Of a DNA stretch of 15,685 bases, positions 6,815 through 12,985 are shown piece after piece. The notes beneath the pieces are model-generated. The model worked only from the letters and a program-made list of their open reading frames with translations, searched no databases and was not told the DNA's origin. The stretch comes from Hathewaya limosa (GTDB taxonomy: Bacteria; Bacillota; Clostridia; Clostridiales; Clostridiaceae). Each line of letters opens with the position of its first letter. Positions within the stretch are counted from its first letter, which is position 1. The stretch lies in the NCBI RefSeq assembly GCF_030815255.1, contig NZ_JAUSWN010000036.1:1-15685 (forward strand). The letters run 5' to 3'. The translations under genes were made by a program, and so were the position numbers.

Positions 6815-7954
6815 TTACATAGTAGGTTCTAACACGAAAGCTTTGGCAAAATATCTGCTTCCATAGTCAAAAGGTGCTGGCTGAAATTTTCCTTCAGCAA
6901 AATTAGCAACATAATTTTTGTTTTTATCATTAAGAGAATCAACTTTTTGTTTTAGAGGTGTAGCAGCGTCGATATTGTATTGTTCAATAAATTGATAAGT
7001 AGAAATTCTTTGAGTTCTGTCCTGTGCTTTAAATTCTACTGTGTCTGTGGTTGATATTTGTTGACTTATAGCTACTTCAGTACTGAAAGATGTGGATAGT
7101 TGAACAGATAATTCTGCAGTTACTTTAGCAATACCTTCTATTCCAACTTCTACACCAATTCTTGAACCAACGGATAATCCCATAGAAAAACCTTGAGTTT
7201 TTGTAATACCGCTTGTAATGGTTATGGCCTTAGTAGCTGTAGAGCCAGGATCTATATTGCTAAATTCAGTCATAAGATTCCAATAGCTTGTATCATTTAT
7301 TTTACTGCCTTCACATACAGGAGAATTTTTATCTAATAATAATGTAAACATAAGGCTTCCTTTTTTAAAAGGACCATCCCAAACTAAGGTTTCGGTAAAT
7401 ACATTGTTATTATCTAAATATCCTATACGATCAGGTAATTTAGGTAAAGTAAATTTTTCATTACCATCTTTTGTAGCGTAAAAGAAGACAGGAACAAATT
7501 CTACTAAATTACCTTTGGCACCACCAACTGTTAATTTTGCAGGAAATCCGGTATAAAACCAATTAGGTTCTATTTTAGGGAAAACGGGATAAACTACTGT
7601 TCCAGTATTTGGAGCTGTACCTGTAGATTTAAGTAACATAGGTTTTATACCACTTGGGTTATTTGTAAACAGTTCATTACCTCCATTTGGACCAACACGA
7701 TATGTGTTAGGAATGTCAGTAAATCCATCTGTCATTTTAGCGAAAAAAGCTTCTTGAGCAGAATCATCATATGGTGTCATTGTAGGTTCATGTAATTTTA
7801 TGGGCCTCATTCTAGTAATTTTATTAATATTTATTGATGTAGGAATCCATGAATTTTTAAACCAGTAATGAAAGTAAAGTTGATCCCCTAGCCTATAGTC
7901 AGCTTTCATAATAATTGTTGAACCATTATCTAGGGTAGCATAATTAGCTTTCAT
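6815..7954 (-). CDS. Aerolysin-type (ETX/MTX2-like) beta-pore-forming toxin-like protein
   Basis: This is a predicted pore-forming protein of 379 aa, within the size range of aerolysin-fold toxins. The key region is 240-310: Ser/Thr-rich strands with alternating polar and hydrophobic residues (TQGFSMGLSVGSRIGVEVG, 252-270) lead to a tip GIEGIAK (270-276), then a mirror strand VTAELSVQLSTSFSTEVAI (277-295) and STTDTVEFKA (300-309). This is the membrane-insertion hairpin and twisted-sheet pattern of the aerolysin superfamily. The first 130 residues are rich in aromatic residues and glycine and could be a receptor-binding domain; I see no ricin-type QxW repeats. No signal peptide is present and I see a single cysteine (C213). 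AGGAGG sits 6-7 nt before the ATG. A sigma-K-like promoter lies upstream. The gene is divergent from the aegerolysin-like gene. Fold assignment is by pattern only. Confidence 0.65.
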   Translation of the reverse strand: MKANYATLDNGSTIIMKADYRLGDQLYFHYWFKNSWIPTSININKITRMRPIKLHEPTMTPYDDSAQEAFFAKMTDGFTDIPNTYRVGPNGGNELFTNNPSGIKPMLLKSTGTAPNTGTVVYPVFPKIEPNWFYTGFPAKLTVGGAKGNLVEFVPVFFYATKDGNEKFTLPKLPDRIGYLDNNNVFTETLVWDGPFKKGSLMFTLLLDKNSPVCEGSKINDTSYWNLMTEFSNIDPGSTATKAITITSGITKTQGFSMGLSVGSRIGVEVGIEGIAKVTAELSVQLSTSFSTEVAISQQISTTDTVEFKAQDRTQRISTYQFIEQYNIDAATPLKQKVDSLNDKNKNYVANFAEGKFQPAPFDYGSRYFAKAFVLEPTM

Positions 7955-7982
7955 AAAAAACCTCCTGTAAATTCGTATATTT

Positions 7983-8011
7983 TACAATATGCAGATTGAT
8001 GAGAATAAGTG
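7983..8011 (-). promoter_or_regulatory. Sigma-K-like sporulation promoter of the pore-forming gene
   Basis: On the minus strand, CAC (8011-8009) is followed by 16 nt, G, and then CATATTGTA (7991-7983). This fits the known sigma-K pattern of AC, about 16-17 nt, and gCATAnnnTA. A start near 7976 would leave a roughly 20-nt leader carrying the AGGAGG at 7962-7967. Sigma-K acts late in the sporulating mother cell, where crystal toxins of related bacilli are also made. Confidence 0.55.
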
Positions 8012-8034
8012 AATATTTCTTAAGAACAAAGGAA

Positions 8035-8043
8035 CATAAATTA
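8035..8043 (+). promoter_or_regulatory. Possible sporulation-type -10 element of the aegerolysin-like gene
   Basis: CATAAATTA (8035-8043) fits the CATAnnnTA -10 element of sigma-K, and GAATATT (8011-8017) resembles a sigma-E -35 element. However, the 17-bp gap is longer than usual for sigma-E, and no AC lies at the sigma-K -35 position. It is back to back with the leftward sigma-K-like promoter. Treat it as weak. Confidence 0.25.
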
Positions 8044-8100
8044 TTTTTTAAAATATAAATGATAATATAAATAATTAAAAATTATGAGGAGAAAATTTTT

Positions 8101-8598
8101 ATGTTTACTACTGTAAGGCAAACTGTGTTTGATAGACCTATAGATATGTATTTAGAAAATAGAACAGGAAAAGATATGAAATTATTTAAAACAGAACTTC
8201 AAAGTGGATATTTATATAATAATCCTCCAGAGCTAATAAAGGCAGGGGAAACAGGACATTTTAAAGGAGATCAAACAGGTCTTGTTGGATCCTCTGGATT
8301 TGCTACTTACACAGTACAAGTAGAAAATTTAACAACATATATTTCTATTTATTGGAGTCATCCAGAGGGAAATTATGATAGTATTTATTATGGATATTCT
8401 AGTCCTTTTGGTGTCTTTTTTATAACTCCTAAGGATAATTTAGATCCAAATAAAAAACCAACTAATCAAGTACAAAATGTAAAAGATTGGACCAATAATG
8501 AGTATAGTAAACAAACAATTCTTACATTAAATCCAGTTCAACTTGTTCAATCAGTAACTTATGTTATTCAATTTGGGCTAGGACACACAGCTGTATAA
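8101..8598 (+). CDS. Aegerolysin-like beta-sandwich protein
   Basis: The product is 165 aa and is probably a small lipid- or membrane-binding beta-sandwich. It resembles aegerolysins (fungal Asp-hemolysin and ostreolysin, clostridial Cbm17, Gpp34/Cry34) in layout. An N-terminal strand DMYLENRTGKDMKLF (15-29) is followed by P-x-LIKAGETGHF (43-54), a Gly/Ser turn, TYTVQVEN (69-76), the YISIYWSHPEGNYDS segment (80-94) that matches the family's Y/W-xx-P-G motif, and a tail ending in TYVIQFGLG. It is somewhat longer than the usual 120-150 aa. No signal peptide and no cysteine are visible. GAGGAG precedes the ATG. It is divergent from the pore-forming gene with only 146 bp between start codons. The family call is a pattern judgement. 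Another beta-sandwich toxin family is possible. Confidence 0.5.
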   Translation: MFTTVRQTVFDRPIDMYLENRTGKDMKLFKTELQSGYLYNNPPELIKAGETGHFKGDQTGLVGSSGFATYTVQVENLTTYISIYWSHPEGNYDSIYYGYSSPFGVFFITPKDNLDPNKKPTNQVQNVKDWTNNEYSKQTILTLNPVQLVQSVTYVIQFGLGHTAV

Positions 8599-8625
8599 AA
8601 GTAAAACAACTAAATAGATAATAAT

Positions 8626-8673
8626 AAAAAACTAAGCTAACATATTATAAGTATTAGAGTTGCTTAGTTTTTT
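8626..8673 (+). terminator. Terminator after the aegerolysin-like gene
   Basis: AAAAAACTAAGC (8626-8637) pairs perfectly with GCTTAGTTTTTT (8662-8673) around a 24-nt loop. The A-rich and T-rich flanks allow action in both directions. It starts 27 nt after the stop codon. Confidence 0.8.
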
Positions 8674-8854
8674 ATATAATAATAGTTTATCAAATATTGA
8701 ATAGTAAAATAAAAAAACTATTTATAAATAAAAGATATAGCTAGTTTATATAAATAAGTATAAAAAATTAAGTGTGGTAAATAGAAAAATTTAAGTTATT
8801 TTGATAATATAAATATATTAATGTATTAAACAAAAGATAGAGAGGATGTAATAA

Positions 8855-9433
8855 ATGGAAAATACTACAAGAGAGATTGTATTTGTAACAACTAATAAGG
8901 GAAAAATCGCATCTGCACAAAGAGAATTAAGCGGTATAAAAGTTTTACCATATAATGCAGAGTTAATAGAACCTAGAAGTGACGATATAAGAGAAATAGC
9001 AAGACAAAAAGTTATACAAGCATATAAAATAGTAGGAAAACCATGTATAGCATTAGATTCAGGATTTTTCGTTGATGAATTAAATGGTTTTCCTAAGGCA
9101 TATGTTAATCATATGTTAGATACTATAGGAATAAGAGGATTATTAAAATTAATGGAAGGAGTCATAAATAGAAAGTGTAAATTTAAATCTTGTTTAGCGT
9201 ACTATGATGGTATACATATGGAGTTTTTTGAAAATGATGATCCAGGAACTATTTCTTATAATATTCAGGGAAAAGAAAATCAAGATAGTTGGTCGGATTT
9301 ATGGTATGTATTCAAACCAAACAATTTTTATAAAACCTTAGCAGAATTTACAGAGGATGAATTTAAAGTTTATGAGAGTTTAAAAGATGATAATTGTATG
9401 AAAAAATTTGGATTATGGTATACAAAAAAATAG
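8855..9433 (+). CDS. Divergent Ham1/RdgB-type non-canonical purine NTP pyrophosphatase
   Basis: Enzymes of this family hydrolyse ITP, dITP and XTP to the monophosphate and pyrophosphate, cleaning the nucleotide pool. The 192-aa length is normal. The phosphate-binding start VFVTTNKGKIASAQREL (9-25) and the catalytic-loop motif ALDSGFFVDELNGFP (66-80) match the family's T/SxNxxK and DDSGL-V--L-G-P. Later motifs have diverged: the SHR-type specificity tail and the GFGYDPIF motif are absent, and SWSDLWYVF (145-153) stands at the latter's place, followed by TLAEFTEDE, which fits the family's T-AE-t-eEK. Substrate range may therefore differ. The ATG has GAGAGG about 10 nt upstream. No clear promoter is visible in 8674-8854. 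The small gene at 9499 follows 65 nt later without a terminator between, so they may be co-transcribed. Confidence 0.75.
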   Translation: MENTTREIVFVTTNKGKIASAQRELSGIKVLPYNAELIEPRSDDIREIARQKVIQAYKIVGKPCIALDSGFFVDELNGFPKAYVNHMLDTIGIRGLLKLMEGVINRKCKFKSCLAYYDGIHMEFFENDDPGTISYNIQGKENQDSWSDLWYVFKPNNFYKTLAEFTEDEFKVYESLKDDNCMKKFGLWYTKK

Positions 9434-9498
9434 GATTATAAATTAAAAGTTGTTTTTATACCTGTATTATAGAAAACTTTTAAAGGAGAATTTTAAAT

Positions 9499-9759
9499 AT
9501 GAAAGTACCAGTTATTTATTATAAAGATGAAATGGGATTTGCCGCTATTATATCTGGGGGAGAAGATATAAAATCTTATATTATGGGATATGAAGATTTT
9601 AATATGTTAGAAATTGAAGTTTTAAATAATATAAATCAAGTTAAAGAAAATTCCAAAGATACTGAGGAACAGATTGCAAAGGATTTTAAATTTAGTATAA
9701 ACTGTTTTGATGATTCATATATAAAAAATATTATTAAAATAGAATTTATGGAAATTTAA
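9499..9759 (+). CDS. Hypothetical 86-aa acidic protein
   Basis: I do not recognise the family. A real gene is supported by AAAGGAG placed 10 nt before the ATG, clostridial codon use, and a strong terminator 56 nt after the stop. The product looks like a small soluble alpha/beta protein: an N-terminal strand KVPVIYYKDE, a hydrophobic GFAAIISGG turn (13-21), an acidic helix-prone centre (about 37-62), and a C-terminal strand IIKIEFMEI. It has one cysteine and no membrane segment or signal peptide. It follows the Ham1-like gene by 65 nt and probably shares its transcript. Confidence 0.7.
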   Translation: MKVPVIYYKDEMGFAAIISGGEDIKSYIMGYEDFNMLEIEVLNNINQVKENSKDTEEQIAKDFKFSINCFDDSYIKNIIKIEFMEI

Positions 9760-9814
9760 GGAATATAGTTTAGCACGTTATTAAAAATTTTAAATATTTA
9801 AAATAAATTCAAAT

Positions 9815-9865
9815 AAAAAAGTACGCTTATTAGAATAATACTTATTTTAATAAGTGTACTTTTTT
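9815..9865. terminator. Strong bidirectional-type terminator
   Basis: Bases 9815-9832 pair with 9848-9865 (18 bp with one G-U pair, 15-nt loop), with six A leading and six T ending the stem. It ends the Ham1-like and 86-aa gene unit. The rest of 9760-10103 holds only the promoter at 10021-10049; I see no other gene there. Confidence 0.9.
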
Positions 9866-10020
9866 ATTTAGAATAAACAAGAAAATATTATTAAGTAAGG
9901 AATAATATTCACAATAATCATTTAAATAGTAAAATAATGTGTGGCGTTTAAAATTAAATTAAAGCAATATAAAAAATTGTAAAAAATATAAGTTAATTTT
10001 AAAAAAATCTTAAATATATA

Positions 10021-10049
10021 TTTACAAAGTATTTTTAAAACAATATAAT
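10021..10049 (+). promoter_or_regulatory. Sigma-A-type promoter of the chemoreceptor gene
   Basis: TTTACA (10021-10026), a 17-bp spacer and TATAAT (10044-10049) are followed by a leader of about 48 nt. I did not find a sigma-D-type motility promoter (TAAA with GCCGATAT) upstream. Confidence 0.65.
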
Positions 10050-10103
10050 TAGGAATAAAAAAATATTTAGGATTTTATGTAATAATAAGGGGAAAAATGC
10101 GAA

Positions 10104-12131
10104 ATGAAATTAATATTAAAAAGGAATTTTAAAAGTATTAAAACCAAAATGTTAGTATGTCTTCTACCTATTGTATTAATAGCATGTATTATTTTGTCTT
10201 CCTTAGCATATTTAAATGCTAAGAAAAATTTAATACAGACAAGTAGTACATTAATGATGGAACTTGCTAAAAATGCTGCAGGTGAGACGGATTTACAATT
10301 GTTGGCTAATCTAAATGTAGTAAATTTATTAGCTGAAGATCCAGATATAGCAGATCCTAAGATACCTTGGAGTGATAAACAAAGACATTTAAACATTAAT
10401 ATGCAAACTCAAAAGTATCTATTATTAGGAATTGCTGATACCAATGGAAAGGTTAGATATACTGATGGAAGTATAATCGACGTAAGTGATAGAGATTTTT
10501 ATAGACATCCTTTTGAAGGAAAAAGTTATATATCACAACCTTTTCTTAGCAAAGTTAATAATAATTTGGCTGTAGCTTATTCTGCACCTATAAAAGAGAA
10601 TGGTAAAGTTATAGGAGTTTTAATAGCAATTAAAAGTGGTGATGAATTAAGTAAAATGGTAAATAAAATATCATTTTTAAATACAGGAACAGCATATATG
10701 TTGGATCAAAGTGGTACAACAATTGCACATAAGAATCAAGAATTAGTAACAAAAATGGAGAATACCATAAGAAGTCACTCAAATGATAAAGAATTTGAAG
10801 AAGTTGTTGATATAGAGAAAAATATGATTTCTGGTAAAACAGGGGTACAATCATATACTTATAACAATGTACAAAAGTTTTCAGCATATACACAAGTGCC
10901 TTCTACTGGATGGTCACTTTCAATAAATGTAACTAAGGATGACCTATTAAGTGGACTTAATGGATTAAAGTATAGTTGTATAATAACAACTTTAATTATT
11001 ATATTTACTATAAGTATATTTATTTTTATATTTAGTAATTCAATATCTAAGGCATTATTTTTAATTAAAGAACATATGAAAAAAATATCTACGGGAAATT
11101 TAATTGACTCAATGGATAATAAATATATGGATAATAAAGATGAATTAGGTGACATATGTAATACAATGGTACAAACACAAGGTTCTATTAATGACATGAT
11201 AATATCAGTAAAGGAATCTGCTGTAGAAATAGATGATAATTCTACAAATTTAGCTTCTATAGCTGAAGAGTTATCAGCTCTAACAGAGAATATATCTACA
11301 GCAATAGGGGAGGTAGCTACTGGTTCTACTAAGCAAGCTTCTGATTTGGGAAATATACTACAGAAACTTAATGATTTTAGTAACGAAATAGGCAATGTTA
11401 CTGTCCATATTCAAGATATTAATAATATGTCTTTAGATATTAATGACAATTCTAAAAAAAGTAATAAAGATATGGAAGATTTAATTAAATCACTTGCCAC
11501 ATTTAATGAAAACTTTAAAGGATTTTCAAATGAAATTATAAATATGGATACTGATATAAAAACTGTTAATGAAATAACAGATTTAATTAATAATATAGCT
11601 GAACAAACTAATCTTTTAGCTTTAAATGCAGCTATAGAGGCTGCAAGAGCAGGGGAATCGGGTAAAGGTTTTGCAGTTGTGGCAGATGAAATAAGAGTTT
11701 TAGCTGAAAAAAGCAAGGAATCGTCAAATAATATTTACAATATAGTTAATAATCTACTTGTTAAAACGAAAACTATAGTATCTAGTACTAATGAAATGAA
11801 TGGAAATTTAAAAACTCAAAAAGAAACAGTAGAGAATGCTATAAATTCCTTTAATAATATTTCCACTTCAGTACAAAGTATTACACCTAAAATTAATGAA
11901 ATTAGTTTAGCATTTGAGAATATTAATGATAGCAATAAGGATATATTAGATAACATAGAAAATATTTCTTCTATATCTCAAGAGATGTCGGCAGCTTCAG
12001 AAGAAATAGCAGCATCTTCAGACGAGTTAAATAAATCAAGTTTAGAAGTTGCGAATAGTGCTCAAGAGTTATCCCAAAAAACATCTGAGATGATGGATGA
12101 AGTAAGTAAGTTTAAGGTTAAAGATAATTAA
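10104..12131 (+). CDS. Methyl-accepting chemotaxis protein with dCACHE sensor
   Basis: This is a transmembrane chemoreceptor that passes ligand state to CheA/CheW. The 675-aa protein has TM1 at about 16-37, an extracellular double-CACHE sensor at about 40-285 (distal-module features SDRDFYRHPFEGKSYIS at 128-144 and AYSAPIKENGKVIGVLIAI at 158-176; TGTAYMLDQSG at 194-204), TM2 at about 290-312, a HAMP region at about 313-366, and a long coiled-coil signalling domain. The signalling hairpin tip is the highly conserved IAEQTNLLALNAAIEAARAG with GKGFAVVADEIRVLAEKS (498-538). It ends KFKVKDN with no CheR-tethering pentapeptide. The first ATG at 10097, closer to AAGGGG (10087-10092), opens only an 11-codon out-of-frame ORF; translation of the receptor starts at 10104. 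It is a single-gene unit, and the ligand is unknown. Confidence 0.95.
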   Translation: MKLILKRNFKSIKTKMLVCLLPIVLIACIILSSLAYLNAKKNLIQTSSTLMMELAKNAAGETDLQLLANLNVVNLLAEDPDIADPKIPWSDKQRHLNINMQTQKYLLLGIADTNGKVRYTDGSIIDVSDRDFYRHPFEGKSYISQPFLSKVNNNLAVAYSAPIKENGKVIGVLIAIKSGDELSKMVNKISFLNTGTAYMLDQSGTTIAHKNQELVTKMENTIRSHSNDKEFEEVVDIEKNMISGKTGVQSYTYNNVQKFSAYTQVPSTGWSLSINVTKDDLLSGLNGLKYSCIITTLIIIFTISIFIFIFSNSISKALFLIKEHMKKISTGNLIDSMDNKYMDNKDELGDICNTMVQTQGSINDMIISVKESAVEIDDNSTNLASIAEELSALTENISTAIGEVATGSTKQASDLGNILQKLNDFSNEIGNVTVHIQDINNMSLDINDNSKKSNKDMEDLIKSLATFNENFKGFSNEIINMDTDIKTVNEITDLINNIAEQTNLLALNAAIEAARAGESGKGFAVVADEIRVLAEKSKESSNNIYNIVNNLLVKTKTIVSSTNEMNGNLKTQKETVENAINSFNNISTSVQSITPKINEISLAFENINDSNKDILDNIENISSISQEMSAASEEIAASSDELNKSSLEVANSAQELSQKTSEMMDEVSKFKVKDN

Positions 12132-12143
12132 ATATAGTTTCCT

Positions 12144-12200
12144 AAAAATATAAGTTCTAAAAGATTACTAAAAAGTATGTATTTTAGAACTTATATTTTT
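12144..12200. terminator. Terminator after the chemoreceptor gene
   Basis: A perfect 19-bp stem, 12144-12162 with 12182-12200, starts with five A and ends with five T. It begins 13 nt after the stop codon. Confidence 0.92.
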
Positions 12201-12231
12201 TATAAATAACAATTTAGTATATATCAAGTTA

Positions 12232-12260
12232 TTGACAATTATTCTATTTGATTTTAAACT
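12232..12260 (+). promoter_or_regulatory. Sigma-A promoter of the ECF transporter operon
   Basis: TTGACA (12232-12237), a 17-bp spacer and TAAACT (12255-12260) lie 70 bp before the S-component start. The leader shows no riboswitch that I recognise (no TPP, FMN or cobalamin motifs), so the substrate cannot be inferred from it. Confidence 0.6.
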
Positions 12261-12329
12261 TAAAGATGTGTTATTAAATATAATTATAAAAAATGTTTAG
12301 TAACAAGTAGAAAAATGGAGTAGATATTA

Positions 12330-12887
12330 ATGAGAAAAAACAAATTATCTATTAAAACAATTGTTGCCATAGGTATAGGATCTGCAGTATTTATGATTTT
12401 AGGACGTTTTGGATCAATTCCAACTGGAATACCAAATACTAATATAGAAACTGCATATGCTTTTTTAGCATTAATGGCACTTTTATATGGTCCTTTATCA
12501 GGATTATTAATTGGGTTTATAGGACATGCTTTAAAGGATACGATTTTTTATGGATCACCTTGGCTAAGTTGGGTAATTGCTTCGGCAGTAGTAGGACTTG
12601 TAATAGGTCTTGCATATAAGAAAATTAGAATTAATGAAGGGATTTTCGAAAAAAAACAAATAGTAACTTTTAATATAGTACAAATTATAGCTAATGTTAT
12701 AGCATGGTTTATAGTAGCGCCCTCATTGGATGTAATAATTTATGCAGAACCTTTAAATAAGGTATATCTTCAAGGAATTATAGGTGGTATTTCTAACATT
12801 TTTACAGTTGCAGTACTTGGGACTATATTAGTACGTAATTATTCTAAAACTAAAACTAAAAGAGGCAGCCTTTGTAAGGAAGATTAG
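12330..12887 (+). CDS. ECF transporter S component, UPF0397 family
   Basis: This is a membrane substrate-binding subunit of an energy-coupling-factor importer. The 185-aa length and roughly five to six hydrophobic segments fit S components. The sequence LGRFGSIPTGIPNTNIET (24-41) and GFIGHALKDTIFYGSPWLSW (62-81) are typical of UPF0397 proteins, which belong to the ECF riboflavin-transporter-like fold group but have no settled substrate. GGAG lies about 10 nt before the ATG. It is the first gene of a dedicated operon with the ATPase and EcfT genes, resembling the B. subtilis ykoEDC layout (HMP/thiamine precursor type), but an intrinsic terminator follows it immediately. The tail KTKTKRGSLCKED is basic and cytoplasmic. 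Confidence 0.88.
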   Translation: MRKNKLSIKTIVAIGIGSAVFMILGRFGSIPTGIPNTNIETAYAFLALMALLYGPLSGLLIGFIGHALKDTIFYGSPWLSWVIASAVVGLVIGLAYKKIRINEGIFEKKQIVTFNIVQIIANVIAWFIVAPSLDVIIYAEPLNKVYLQGIIGGISNIFTVAVLGTILVRNYSKTKTKRGSLCKED

Positions 12888-12894
12888 TATTTTG

Positions 12895-12919
12895 CCGGAG
12901 ATATAACTCCGGTTTTTTT
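12895..12919 (+). terminator. Internal terminator between the S-component and ATPase genes
   Basis: CCGGAG (12895-12900), loop ATATAA and CTCCGG (12907-12912) are followed by seven T (12913-12919), only 7 nt after the S-component stop. No clear promoter lies between here and the ATPase start, so the ATPase and EcfT genes probably depend on read-through. Confidence 0.85.
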
Positions 12920-12943
12920 ATGAGCATTAAAATTTAAATAAAG

Positions 12944-12985
12944 AAAGGAGTAATTACCTTTTTATTTTGGTAATAAATTTTTATG
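12944..12985 (+). promoter_or_regulatory. Hairpin-bridged ribosome binding site of the ECF ATPase gene
   Basis: The only good Shine-Dalgarno site, AAAGGAG (12944-12950), lies 32 nt before the ATG at 12983. Between them ATTACC (12953-12958) pairs with GGTAAT (12969-12974) around a 10-nt loop. Folding it out leaves 2 + 8 = 10 nt, an ideal spacing. An in-frame TAA at 12974-12976 rules out an upstream start. Confidence 0.65.

Noticed and set aside
10859..11395. 178-aa open frame on the minus strand within the chemoreceptor gene.
   Set aside because: It is antisense to conserved MCP coding sequence, has no ribosome site, and reads as the low-complexity complement of AT-rich codons.
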